A stretch of DNA of 64,000 bases. It comes from Linnemannia hyalina (Eukaryota; Mortierellomycota; Mortierellomycetes; Mortierellales; Mortierellaceae). The stretch lies in assembly GCA_019671135.1 (NCBI GenBank), contig JAHRHY010000009.1, forward strand, positions 1 through 64,000, given 5' to 3'. Made by a program: the position numbers and the translations under genes. This document shows positions 41,630 to 53,682 of this stretch, in pieces. The notes beneath the pieces were generated by a model. That model saw nothing but the letters and a program-made list of their open reading frames with translations, was not told the origin of the DNA and did not search any database. Each line of letters begins with the position of its first letter. Positions within the stretch are counted from its first letter, which is position 1.

Positions 41630-41960
41630 CTAAAATACCGTTTGTTTTCCTTTATAGTAGGGACAGTAACAACTTGTCGACCTTTGTTGGCCGTTCCCAC
41701 GTCCACGATGCTTGGCACACCTACTGATGGAGGAGGAAGAGGAGGTAAAAGGGGGGAAAGAGGGAAAAGAAGAAGAGGAGGAAGAAGAAGAGGAGGAAGA
41801 AGAGGAGGAATGAGGAGGAAGAGTAAGGGGTGATGGCATTGAGTTTGGCGGTGATAGTGGTGGTACATTTGGTGGAAAGGAAGTGGAGAGTGGAGGAAGT
41901 AGAGGGAGCGCTAGCAGTAGAGCGACCTTGTTAAGTTGGTCGCCTTGGCCCGTCTGTATC
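41630..41960 (-). CDS. P3: Ser/Pro-rich protein, 3' exon (left arm copy)
   Basis: Mirror copy of 54850-55180; see that entry. The TCC/TCT array that encodes the serine run is at 41740-41820. Confidence 0.35.
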
Positions 41961-43127
41961 CTGTAAAGGTCGCAGAAGGAGAGACATCAGGGGTGGAAGT
42001 GGTAGTAAGAGTGACACGGTGAGAGCGAGTGGAAGGTATGCTGGCTACTGACAGATAAAAAAAAAAAAAAAAAAAAAAAAGAGAAAGGAAGGAAAGAAAA
42101 TATGCTTGTCCGTGAAAGAGAAAGAAAAGTCATCGGCTCTACTCTCTCCATTCTCCATTTTCGCATCTTAACATGCTTACTGCTTACCGGCAGATCTTCT
42201 TACCGGCGTGGCTCTCATTCCGCAGTCGCATTTTAACATGGTTACCGGCAGATCTGCTTACCGGTATGACTCTGATTGCAACCCCCATCCATCTCTCATT
42301 TTAATTTAATTAACTTTAAACTAAAAAAAACGCACACAGCACACACAACACACACAACACACACAAACACTTACACACACACTACACATACACCATACAC
42401 ACCATACACACACCACAACACCACACACACCACAACACCGTGAGAAAGAGAAAGAGGGAACATCACATGATTTACGATAAGTCAGGTGATGGAGATAACG
42501 ATTTTGTATTAGTAGAAGATAGGTTCCTGGTCTGGTGTGTCCTTTGTGGACTGCTGTTCCAGGTTACTACTGTCAACTCCCTCTAGAACATAACAGTAAA
42601 AGACGCTTTCCCGCATCTCTTGGCCACTAGGTTTCCATGGAACCATATGCCTGTAATGATCATGACCATGGCCATTAAGAGATTACGCATTTGCTTCAGC
42701 GATGAAGCGCTTGAGTAGTACAGTGTCGTTATTGTTAGCGATCCATGGGCAACGGTGCTCTTGCTAGTTTTCTTTGTTTCATTCTTTTTGTCTTAATTCC
42801 GATCGAACAGTCAGAAATATATTAACGTTGGTAATATTTACTCTCCTCTCTATCTTATTATCCAGAGCTTTTATGCACGTTCTAACATCGGAAGAAAAGA
42901 GGCAGGCTGCAGATGGATTTGTCCATGTATTGAAACGAATGCTACGCAATCAAAGAAGCAAAGAGAGAGGAAAGAAGTGCAACAGTCCAATAGCTGGGAA
43001 TACTGTGGGAAGCTACTATATGAAAATCGTTGACATCCTGTTAAAATAAAAATAACAAGTCCAAGAAAGGTCATGTGCGCCATCTTGTTGTTTGCCTATA
43101 GCCGGAAAAGTAATTTCTTACGGTTTT
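41961..43127. other. Left arm noncoding stretch with simple repeats
   Basis: Holds an A homopolymer (about 42058-42080), a CCGGTAAG/CCGGCAGATC repeat pair near 42180-42260 and a CA-rich microsatellite at about 42330-42445. A 91-codon frame at 42774-43049 (plus strand) has no support from splicing or motif. Mirrors 53683-54849. Confidence 0.5.
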
Positions 43128-44763
43128 TCATTTCGGCTTTGTTGGTGTGTAAAATGTTGGCGGATGAATCCGCGGGCACAATGATTGAGGGGGGGTACAA
43201 AGTCCCGGGTGCAGAGAGGTGTCTGTCCATTCTTCTTCAGTAGAGACCGTTGTTGTTGTGCAGGATTGAAATTTGCCTGGTACTGCTGCTCCTGTAGTGT
43301 AGGTTGTGACTCCTGTGGAGTCGCCAGTATGGCCTTCGGCACCTGTCCATGCGACTGGTGTGTTTGCCAAACTATTCAAGGGATGTTGGGCGTGGACAGG
43401 GGTACTGAGTTCCGACTGTAAAGGAGCTTGAGCGTGGGTGTGGACAGAGGCACTGGGAACTAGGCCGCGACGAGAGGTGCTTGGTCTTCGTGGGTTAGAT
43501 ACAAGACCCTGAACTTTTCTCGCCAGAGACAGGATATGCTCCTAGCGATGCGGTATTAAAAGTTGTAAGTACATTTGAAACAACGCTGGGTAACAAGGAA
43601 ATCGTTTATGCTTACTTACCCTGTATGCCAAGAGGCGCTCCATACCATCCTCAAGTAAAAAACCGCCCAACTCGAACTCATTTGATGGGAGGCGCAATGG
43701 AGGTTCTTCCGTTTCGCAACATAGCATCACATCTTTGAATGGACACATAATGTTCCAGGTCCCCTCGAGTCCTAGCATAGAATGAGGAAAAATCAAGGAT
43801 ATATAAATGGGCAACAACACAACTGTCATTGCTAAAAGCAAGTAAATATAAAGTCAACCCACCTACAACATCCTGATACACATTGCCGGTGGCCATGGGT
43901 ACTTTTTCCGTTCATGACAATGCTCTTATTGAGGCGCATATTTTTCTTCCTTTGGATGTCTGCTGCCAACCCCGACGATCCAAGGCCTCTGTGCTCATCG
44001 TTACTCAAGGTAAACGGCTCAAAGCGCTGACCCGTCTTGATGGTGGCGATCAATCTGAAATCAAGCTTGCGGCCAGATACGCCAGCTCGACCAATCGCGG
44101 CCTTCGAGCCTACAACAACACGAACAGCAACTTGATCTCTCTGGGCCTCTCTGAGGATCGTTTCCCCACTATAAATTTCAAATTGCGGTTAGCACAGATG
44201 ATCGAACACTCAGGACAGTTAAAAAAGAGCAATAAAAAAGACTTCACTTACACTTCTACCTCCACCACCGTGCAAGCAAAAAGAACTTCCCACACTGCAT
44301 ACCAAACAAAGAGTGTGAATGACTCTGTTCTCTTGGAACGACCGAATTTGTCCGAAACACACCGCTTCACGCTAAGCAAGGGAATAATAAATGTATGCAT
44401 TAGTCTAGTGTCCAGGGGAAAAAAGTCTTGAAACACAATTACCACCAACAATGAAATGACTTACAGGATCATCAATATCTCGGCAACCACCATCTTTGTT
44501 GATCCCTCCTCGAAGTGAGCCATGTCTATTCTGAGCTGGTGCTTCAGATCATCTAGTCGCGCCTCTTCCACATCGTCGTTCACGTCCACAAACACTTGGT
44601 ACGACTTAATCTGTTCGCGAACAGAGGGAAATGCAAAGCTAACTCCTGCTCTGCATCTTCGGACAAGATCGTCTCATTGTGGGAATAAAGCGTGTAGCTC
44701 TAGATCGACAATACCGCTAACCGCGACACTATTGACATTAATAGAGGAAAAGTCAGATGACAT
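43128..44763 (-). pseudogene. P2 (left arm copy)
   Basis: Mirror copy of 52047-53682, same exons and the same frameshift; see that entry. Confidence 0.5.
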
Positions 44764-44828
44764 GAATTGAGGAAAAGGCAGAAGGCGTGAATGTATGCAA
44801 AGTATATTCCATTACAGCAAATTGGAGA

Positions 44829-45739
44829 TTACAAGACGTCTTTTTGCTCCGATGGTGCCATGGTTCTGAATGCGTCCAGACGCGAATAAACGAGGTTCCA
44901 CAAAAAAGACTGTTGTGTGCTCAAAGCTGGTTTTGGATTTGGTGTTTGAAACCTTTCGCCCCGTGCCTAATGAAAGGAGTGCAAGAAGAGAGACGTATGA
45001 GCTACGATACAACCTCGACACCGCAGTGAATACAGAGAAGAGACGAACTTACCGCATGGTAGAGTGCCCGAAAGAGTGGATAAAATCCAGGTTCGGTGTC
45101 CTTCTCCGCCTCGCGGAGTTCTCGAATAACGTTCCAGTGGCTTTCTTCATCCTGGACACCTGCCTCATCTTCTAATACTTCACTGTCGCTTTCGCCATCG
45201 CTTGCTTCATCGCCGCCTGCTTCATCGCCGCCTCTCGTCTTCTTTGAGGTTGATCGGATTTGGTAGCGAGCGCTCCGGTTTTTTTGTAGGGGGATTGACG
45301 AGATTGACGCGTCACCCTCATCTCCCGTCAACGCTTCATTCTAATAGCACAAGTAAGGCATACATATTAGCATAGATTAGAGAACAAGGCGCAATTTTTT
45401 TTGTAACAGTGGACAACTTGCCTGGATGGCCTTGGAAAGCTCGTTTGTTGCCGCGTCAACCAAACCTATGGTTGCGACCGACTTTCCTTTCTTAATGGAT
45501 ACTGACTGTCTCTATTGCATCCAAAATAAAGTAGCATGAGATTTGTTCGTTTTCCAAGTATTGAATTTCCTGATGACCGAAGTCTTCGATTGGGCCTTCA
45601 GTCGCGACTTTTCGACGGCCGCCTTGAAATCAAGGTACGCAATTTGTGGATCGGTGTACAAAAACTTGGTCGCGAACCCCTCGATAGTGTGGTCAGAGGT
45701 TTCCTCTACCCACTTCTGGTGGATTGTGGGAACTTCCAT
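44829..45739 (-). CDS. P1 (left arm copy)
   Basis: Mirror copy of 51071-51981, same exon structure and the same in-frame TAG; see that entry. Confidence 0.5.
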
Positions 45740-47328
45740 TATTCTAGCTTGTGGAGTACGAAACCAGAAGATTAATAGTATCAGGTAGTCACTTCGCAAT
45801 TGAGGGAAGTACGGGAGTTAAATATGGCTGTAGAGAATTTAGCATGCCTTGTAGATGCCAGCCTGTTTGTCATTATTTTCAAAGAGACAAGTAAACCATC
45901 GTTTCCCGACCAAAGGTCCAGGCAGGGGCATTTCCTTGTATTAACAAGGCGCAGGCATGTCTGGTTCAGAATGGAGTTCAGAGTGCATAAAAAACCTGCC
46001 CAACACACATCTGGAAACAGAAATGAAGGTCCAGCCAGTTTAATGCAGCATTCTCCTATCTCTTGTAGACAAAGGCCACTTAGTCCCTCTTTCAAAGAGA
46101 CAAGTAAACCACCGTTTCCCGACCAGAGGTCCAGGCAGGGGCGTTTCCTTGTATTAACAAGGCGCAGGCATGTCTGGTTCAGAATGGAATTCAGAGTGCA
46201 TAAAAACCTGCCCAACACACACCTGGAAACAGAAACAAAGGTTCAGCCAGTTCTACGAAACCTCGATCCCAATTCTTCAACTTACTTTCTCAAAAGGCGC
46301 GCAAGCTCAAATGCGAATCGGTGCGTGGGCAGAGTTGATGCAACATATTAGGTTTATCATTGCGCTCTAGTTAATCATTTCATGTCACTCTCTATCATCT
46401 CTGACTCTGTATAACACTACACCTAGAAACCTAGTTGGCGACTTTGTATATATATTTAGTTGTACCATAGTAATAATATCAATCATCACTGCTTCAACTC
46501 TCGTCCCCGTTCTATACTTCTCTGTCCCAGTCTTCGCCTGTTGCAGTTGAGTCTGAGTGTGGTCGACAGGGCGCTGAAAATGGGATGAGAAGAGAATCAA
46601 ACGCTGCGGTGATGCTCTTCTCACCATTGATATTGATGGACTGTGGAAAGGGGCGATGCATGTCTGAGCCCTCCTCATCGGTCATTTCAACCCAGAGGTG
46701 GCTTAGGCAGGTTGTGACGTCTTTTTTCGCCCTTCTCTGGGATCCCGTTTGATGTAGTAGTAAAGCACCCCTCTCACAATCTATAGGTCCCGGGTGGGAG
46801 AGCGTTTGGCTTGGCGCATCTTACTCTCACCAAGGAGTTGAGGGCTCATATCTCTTCTACAGCGCGAAGTCTTCCCCCCAAAATCCAGAGTCTTGCCGCT
46901 GCCTCCTGCAAATTTTCTTAAGAAGTACTATCTTCTTCAAAACCCATAGAGGCTTGTTGAAGGTTTAAAAAAAATCTTACTCCTTCCTTTATCTGTTTAT
47001 CACCACATTTTACTTTCTTTTAATGCTTCGCAACGCCATGCCTAACAGCGACCTGACCTTCTTCTGCGTTGTTGACGGTGAATCGATCCCGTTCCTCGTT
47101 GCGAGTTCAGTGATGTCGATGCAGACATGCTCACACTCTGGCGCGTCTCAATCCTCGTAGTGCCCAAGAAGGATTGCAAGGAACTCTTGCTGGCTTAAAG
47201 GTGAATAAGAAATAAGTGACCCAGAGGAAAAGTGACCTTTTGAAAAGGTCTTTTTTGGGCAACTGCACGTGACCCTTGAGAATGTCAAGTCGACCAAAAA
47301 ATAAACAAAAATAGTCATTAGGTCACTT
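45740..47328. other. Left arm region with a 212-bp-spaced duplication
   Basis: Contains a direct duplication of about 163 bp (45877-46040 and 46090-46252) that differs at a few bases and indels. Open frames across it on both strands result from the duplication and are not accepted as genes. The remainder (46260-47328) shows only an exon-like stretch on the minus strand near 46510-46684 (RPFPQSININGEKSI). Mirrors 49482-51070. Confidence 0.5.
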
Positions 47329-47971
47329 TTGAAAAAAAAAAAAAAAAAAGCGAAAAGTGAATTCGAAGCTGCCCTTTTTCGGTATATCGAACACGTCCTA
47401 GAAAAGTCTTCAGAGGACACAGCTAAACTTGTTTTGGGCGTTGCAGAGCTCGCCTATAGAGCGTTGACCAAGAAAGGACAGGTAACAAACGTGCGCTTGC
47501 TGCTTGTCTTCTTATGTCTGAAGCGCATACATGAAAACCTTGCCGACCAACCGTAAGATGACTATCATGGAGGCGGTCACGCATTGCTACTACTACATGG
47601 AGAGATTTGAGGTTGACGATGAACTTATATCGACAGGGTACTCTCTTAGCTATGGCAGCAAAGATAAACCAATCCCCAAGTATGTTGATCCCAAGTACTA
47701 CAATGATGGCGAGCCAAACCTACGGTCTATCCCCAACAAGCCTGAACGCTCCTCTTTGTCCTCTGGTCAAGACAACTATCCGCCCACCCCTTTTTCTCAT
47801 GATGAGATATTATCCTCACAAGCCCAGCCTTACTCGCCCTCCTTTCAAGATCTAAAGTGCCCCACAAAAGTGTTCAACCAAAACACGATTTCGCCGTTTT
47901 TTTTGAAATGCTCATTCACCAATGTTCCAGCTGGCCTCCAGATTCCTGTCATTCATTCTCTTGATTCGTAA
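47329..47971 (+). CDS. Alpha: unrecognised two-segment gene (left arm copy)
   Basis: Mirror copy of 48839-49481; see that entry. The first segment follows a poly-A run, whose Lys codons are not believable as protein. Confidence 0.35.
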
Positions 47972-48328
47972 CCCCATTCACCACTACTTGCCTTTTTTTG
48001 CATGAACCCACATTGGATCATCGCCGGAATTGAAATGCCTAACTCCGCTTGAACAATTAAATGGATTACATGCATCACGATCTCCTTTTTCAACTTGCGG
48101 GGCCTTCGTAGTTTCTTACTACCTCTACATTTTAACGAGTTACTTCCTCAATCCTATATGACATTGTGTCCAGGTTTGGAGTTCCTACTCATAGTCTTTT
48201 GTATGTGACTTATATGCATGATTTTACATGGGTTTAGCATGTATTTAGCTGTTTTTTTAATACCACAAGCTCAATGCACTTTCAACAGGCAAACTGAGAG
48301 CTGGCCCATATATAAGACATGTTGTGGA

Positions 48329-48481
48329 TCAGCAGCATAGAAAAGGTATGAGATTACCGCAACGTTAACATGAGATATCACTAAAGTAAGTATTGTTACA
48401 TGGAGTTAGCATGACTTTATCTTGTCACGATATTACACTTCATTGAGAGTAGCTGGTGTATTACATTAAGGACTTTTAGAT
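48329..48481. other. Palindrome spacer, 153 bp
   Basis: Unique asymmetric sequence between the arms. The flanking arms here read GGCCCATATATAAGACATG outward in both directions. I see no internal inverted repeat large enough to extend the palindrome, and no ORF. Confidence 0.85.
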
Positions 48482-48838
48482 TCCACAACATGTCTTATAT
48501 ATGGGCCAGCTCTCAGTTTGCCTGTTGAAAGTGCATTGAGCTTGTGGTATTAAAAAAACAGCTAAATACATGCTAAACCCATGTAAAATCATGCATATAA
48601 GTCACATACAAAAGACTATGAGTAGGAACTCCAAACCTGGACACAATGTCATATAGGATTGAGGAAGTAACTCGTTAAAATGTAGAGGTAGTAAGAAACT
48701 ACGAAGGCCCCGCAAGTTGAAAAAGGAGATCGTGATGCATGTAATCCATTTAATTGTTCAAGCGGAGTTAGGCATTTCAATTCCGGCGATGATCCAATGT
48801 GGGTTCATGCAAAAAAAGGCAAGTAGTGGTGAATGGGG

Positions 48839-49481
48839 TTACGAATCAAGAGAATGAATGACAGGAATCTGGAGGCCAGCTGGAACATTGGTGAATGAGC
48901 ATTTCAAAAAAAACGGCGAAATCGTGTTTTGGTTGAACACTTTTGTGGGGCACTTTAGATCTTGAAAGGAGGGCGAGTAAGGCTGGGCTTGTGAGGATAA
49001 TATCTCATCATGAGAAAAAGGGGTGGGCGGATAGTTGTCTTGACCAGAGGACAAAGAGGAGCGTTCAGGCTTGTTGGGGATAGACCGTAGGTTTGGCTCG
49101 CCATCATTGTAGTACTTGGGATCAACATACTTGGGGATTGGTTTATCTTTGCTGCCATAGCTAAGAGAGTACCCTGTCGATATAAGTTCATCGTCAACCT
49201 CAAATCTCTCCATGTAGTAGTAGCAATGCGTGACCGCCTCCATGATAGTCATCTTACGGTTGGTCGGCAAGGTTTTCATGTATGCGCTTCAGACATAAGA
49301 AGACAAGCAGCAAGCGCACGTTTGTTACCTGTCCTTTCTTGGTCAACGCTCTATAGGCGAGCTCTGCAACGCCCAAAACAAGTTTAGCTGTGTCCTCTGA
49401 AGACTTTTCTAGGACGTGTTCGATATACCGAAAAAGGGCAGCTTCGAATTCACTTTTCGCTTTTTTTTTTTTTTTTTTCAA
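48839..49481 (-). CDS. Alpha: unrecognised two-segment gene (right arm copy)
   Basis: Segment 1 (minus, about 49454 to 49341) reads KSEFEAALFRYIEHVLEKSS and LVLGVAELAYRALTKKGQ, clearly helical. It ends at a good donor GTAACA. Segment 2 (49279 to 48839) reads MTIMEAVTHCYYYMERFEVDDE, then a Pro/Ser-rich tail to a stop. The frames do not join cleanly by any GT-AG intron I could place, so either a non-obvious splice or a frameshift lies between. The conserved look suggests a real gene or recent pseudogene. No family recognised. Confidence 0.38.
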
Positions 49482-51070
49482 AAGTGACCTAATGACTATT
49501 TTTGTTTATTTTTTGGTCGACTTGACATTCTCAAGGGTCACGTGCAGTTGCCCAAAAAAGACCTTTTCAAAAGGTCACTTTTCCTCTGGGTCACTTATTT
49601 CTTATTCACCTTTAAGCCAGCAAGAGTTCCTTGCAATCCTTCTTGGGCACTACGAGGATTGAGACGCGCCAGAGTGTGAGCATGTCTGCATCGACATCAC
49701 TGAACTCGCAACGAGGAACGGGATCGATTCACCGTCAACAACGCAGAAGAAGGTCAGGTCGCTGTTAGGCATGGCGTTGCGAAGCATTAAAAGAAAGTAA
49801 AATGTGGTGATAAACAGATAAAGGAAGGAGTAAGATTTTTTTTAAACCTTCAACAAGCCTCTATGGGTTTTGAAGAAGATAGTACTTCTTAAGAAAATTT
49901 GCAGGAGGCAGCGGCAAGACTCTGGATTTTGGGGGGAAGACTTCGCGCTGTAGAAGAGATATGAGCCCTCAACTCCTTGGTGAGAGTAAGATGCGCCAAG
50001 CCAAACGCTCTCCCACCCGGGACCTATAGATTGTGAGAGGGGTGCTTTACTACTACATCAAACGGGATCCCAGAGAAGGGCGAAAAAAGACGTCACAACC
50101 TGCCTAAGCCACCTCTGGGTTGAAATGACCGATGAGGAGGGCTCAGACATGCATCGCCCCTTTCCACAGTCCATCAATATCAATGGTGAGAAGAGCATCA
50201 CCGCAGCGTTTGATTCTCTTCTCATCCCATTTTCAGCGCCCTGTCGACCACACTCAGACTCAACTGCAACAGGCGAAGACTGGGACAGAGAAGTATAGAA
50301 CGGGGACGAGAGTTGAAGCAGTGATGATTGATATTATTACTATGGTACAACTAAATATATATACAAAGTCGCCAACTAGGTTTCTAGGTGTAGTGTTATA
50401 CAGAGTCAGAGATGATAGAGAGTGACATGAAATGATTAACTAGAGCGCAATGATAAACCTAATATGTTGCATCAACTCTGCCCACGCACCGATTCGCATT
50501 TGAGCTTGCGCGCCTTTTGAGAAAGTAAGTTGAAGAATTGGGATCGAGGTTTCGTAGAACTGGCTGAACCTTTGTTTCTGTTTCCAGGTGTGTGTTGGGC
50601 AGGTTTTTATGCACTCTGAATTCCATTCTGAACCAGACATGCCTGCGCCTTGTTAATACAAGGAAACGCCCCTGCCTGGACCTCTGGTCGGGAAACGGTG
50701 GTTTACTTGTCTCTTTGAAAGAGGGACTAAGTGGCCTTTGTCTACAAGAGATAGGAGAATGCTGCATTAAACTGGCTGGACCTTCATTTCTGTTTCCAGA
50801 TGTGTGTTGGGCAGGTTTTTTATGCACTCTGAACTCCATTCTGAACCAGACATGCCTGCGCCTTGTTAATACAAGGAAATGCCCCTGCCTGGACCTTTGG
50901 TCGGGAAACGATGGTTTACTTGTCTCTTTGAAAATAATGACAAACAGGCTGGCATCTACAAGGCATGCTAAATTCTCTACAGCCATATTTAACTCCCGTA
51001 CTTCCCTCAATTGCGAAGTGACTACCTGATACTATTAATCTTCTGGTTTCGTACTCCACAAGCTAGAATA
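49482..51070. other. Right arm region with a 212-bp-spaced duplication
   Basis: Mirror of 45740-47328. Duplicated copies at 50558-50720 and 50770-50933. An exon-like stretch on the plus strand at 50126-50300 begins MTDEEGSDMHRPFPQS and ends DWDREV; it may be a first exon of an unknown gene. Confidence 0.5.
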
Positions 51071-51981
51071 ATGGAAGTTCCCACAATCCACCAGAAGTGG
51101 GTAGAGGAAACCTCTGACCACACTATCGAGGGGTTCGCGACCAAGTTTTTGTACACCGATCCACAAATTGCGTACCTTGATTTCAAGGCGGCCGTCGAAA
51201 AGTCGCGACTGAAGGCCCAATCGAAGACTTCGGTCATCAGGAAATTCAATACTTGGAAAACGAACAAATCTCATGCTACTTTATTTTGGATGCAATAGAG
51301 ACAGTCAGTATCCATTAAGAAAGGAAAGTCGGTCGCAACCATAGGTTTGGTTGACGCGGCAACAAACGAGCTTTCCAAGGCCATCCAGGCAAGTTGTCCA
51401 CTGTTACAAAAAAAATTGCGCCTTGTTCTCTAATCTATGCTAATATGTATGCCTTACTTGTGCTATTAGAATGAAGCGTTGACGGGAGATGAGGGTGACG
51501 CGTCAATCTCGTCAATCCCCCTACAAAAAAACCGGAGCGCTCGCTACCAAATCCGATCAACCTCAAAGAAGACGAGAGGCGGCGATGAAGCAGGCGGCGA
51601 TGAAGCAAGCGATGGCGAAAGCGACAGTGAAGTATTAGAAGATGAGGCAGGTGTCCAGGATGAAGAAAGCCACTGGAACGTTATTCGAGAACTCCGCGAG
51701 GCGGAGAAGGACACCGAACCTGGATTTTATCCACTCTTTCGGGCACTCTACCATGCGGTAAGTTCGTCTCTTCTCTGTATTCACTGCGGTGTCGAGGTTG
51801 TATCGTAGCTCATACGTCTCTCTTCTTGCACTCCTTTCATTAGGCACGGGGCGAAAGGTTTCAAACACCAAATCCAAAACCAGCTTTGAGCACACAACAG
51901 TCTTTTTTGTGGAACCTCGTTTATTCGCGTCTGGACGCATTCAGAACCATGGCACCATCGGAGCAAAAAGACGTCTTGTAA
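51071..51981 (+). CDS. P1: acidic multi-exon fungal protein (right arm copy)
   Basis: Three exons join in phase 0. 51071-51388 (MEVPTIHQKWVEETSD ... ATNELSKAIQ) is followed by a GC-AG intron, 51470-51757 (NEALTGDEGDAS ... YPLFRALYHA) by a GT-AG intron, and 51844-51981 (ARGERFQTPNPK ... PSEQKDVL, stop) ends the gene. Exon 2 has an acidic stretch (residues about 145-170) and a Lys/Arg patch. An in-frame TAG at 51296-51298 interrupts exon 1. It is either a nonsense mutation or lies in an additional 66-bp intron starting at a weak donor (GTCATC) and ending CAATAG. A paralogue of K0 by its 3' end and intron position. Function unknown. Confidence 0.5.
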
Positions 51982-52046
51982 TCTCCAATTTGCTGTAATG
52001 GAATATACTTTGCATACATTCACGCCTTCTGCCTTTTCCTCAATTC

Positions 52047-53682
52047 ATGTCATCTGACTTTTCCTCTATTAATGTCAATAGTGTCGCGGTTAGCGGTATT
52101 GTCGATCTAGAGCTACACGCTTTATTCCCACAATGAGACGATCTTGTCCGAAGATGCAGAGCAGGAGTTAGCTTTGCATTTCCCTCTGTTCGCGAACAGA
52201 TTAAGTCGTACCAAGTGTTTGTGGACGTGAACGACGATGTGGAAGAGGCGCGACTAGATGATCTGAAGCACCAGCTCAGAATAGACATGGCTCACTTCGA
52301 GGAGGGATCAACAAAGATGGTGGTTGCCGAGATATTGATGATCCTGTAAGTCATTTCATTGTTGGTGGTAATTGTGTTTCAAGACTTTTTTCCCCTGGAC
52401 ACTAGACTAATGCATACATTTATTATTCCCTTGCTTAGCGTGAAGCGGTGTGTTTCGGACAAATTCGGTCGTTCCAAGAGAACAGAGTCATTCACACTCT
52501 TTGTTTGGTATGCAGTGTGGGAAGTTCTTTTTGCTTGCACGGTGGTGGAGGTAGAAGTGTAAGTGAAGTCTTTTTTATTGCTCTTTTTTAACTGTCCTGA
52601 GTGTTCGATCATCTGTGCTAACCGCAATTTGAAATTTATAGTGGGGAAACGATCCTCAGAGAGGCCCAGAGAGATCAAGTTGCTGTTCGTGTTGTTGTAG
52701 GCTCGAAGGCCGCGATTGGTCGAGCTGGCGTATCTGGCCGCAAGCTTGATTTCAGATTGATCGCCACCATCAAGACGGGTCAGCGCTTTGAGCCGTTTAC
52801 CTTGAGTAACGATGAGCACAGAGGCCTTGGATCGTCGGGGTTGGCAGCAGACATCCAAAGGAAGAAAAATATGCGCCTCAATAAGAGCATTGTCATGAAC
52901 GGAAAAAGTACCCATGGCCACCGGCAATGTGTATCAGGATGTTGTAGGTGGGTTGACTTTATATTTACTTGCTTTTAGCAATGACAGTTGTGTTGTTGCC
53001 CATTTATATATCCTTGATTTTTCCTCATTCTATGCTAGGACTCGAGGGGACCTGGAACATTATGTGTCCATTCAAAGATGTGATGCTATGTTGCGAAACG
53101 GAAGAACCTCCATTGCGCCTCCCATCAAATGAGTTCGAGTTGGGCGGTTTTTTACTTGAGGATGGTATGGAGCGCCTCTTGGCATACAGGGTAAGTAAGC
53201 ATAAACGATTTCCTTGTTACCCAGCGTTGTTTCAAATGTACTTACAACTTTTAATACCGCATCGCTAGGAGCATATCCTGTCTCTGGCGAGAAAAGTTCA
53301 GGGTCTTGTATCTAACCCACGAAGACCAAGCACCTCTCGTCGCGGCCTAGTTCCCAGTGCCTCTGTCCACACCCACGCTCAAGCTCCTTTACAGTCGGAA
53401 CTCAGTACCCCTGTCCACGCCCAACATCCCTTGAATAGTTTGGCAAACACACCAGTCGCATGGACAGGTGCCGAAGGCCATACTGGCGACTCCACAGGAG
53501 TCACAACCTACACTACAGGAGCAGCAGTACCAGGCAAATTTCAATCCTGCACAACAACAACGGTCTCTACTGAAGAAGAATGGACAGACACCTCTCTGCA
53601 CCCGGGACTTTGTACCCCCCCTCAATCATTGTGCCCGCGGATTCATCCGCCAACATTTTACACACCAACAAAGCCGAAATGA
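52047..53682 (+). pseudogene. P2: paralogue of K1, multi-exon, frameshifted (right arm copy)
   Basis: Five good exons follow an unclear 5' part (ATG 52047; the frame shifts before IDMAHFEEGSTKM). The exons end at 52345, then run 52439-52558, 52642-52947, 53039-53190 and 53269-53682. All introns are GT-AG. The fourth-last to last exons encode VKRCVSDKFGRSKR, GETILREAQRD, GRKLDFRLIATI, IQRKKNMRLNKSI, GTWNIMCPFKDVM, ELGGFLLEDGMERLL and a Ser/Thr-rich tail. One extra A in an A run near 52903 shifts the frame within the third. The GRK-x-D and (K/R)K-x-x-RLN blocks align with K1, but the Glu-x-Lys of K1 is absent, so any nuclease activity would be lost. Confidence 0.52.

Larger units (their letters stand above)
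41002..48328 (+). repeat. Left arm of giant palindrome (7327 bp)
   Basis: The reverse complement of 48482-55808. Every mirrored position sums to 96810, so there is no indel along the arm. The one difference I found is C at 42686 against A at 54124 (CpG against TpG on the left-arm strand). The arm runs from inside a B TDR to the spacer at 48329. Confidence 0.9.

Noticed and set aside
41740..41830. Gene of Gly/Arg repeats on the plus strand (and Ser or Leu/Pro repeats on the other)
   Set aside because: The (TCC/GGA)n tract opens several frames. Only the frame with non-repetitive flanks (P3) was kept, at low confidence.
46385..46678. 97-codon frame (and its mirror at 50132) as a gene
   Set aside because: An overlapping frame on the same strand reads more like protein (RPFPQSININGEKSI) but is short; neither has splicing or motif support, so it is only mentioned in the region note.
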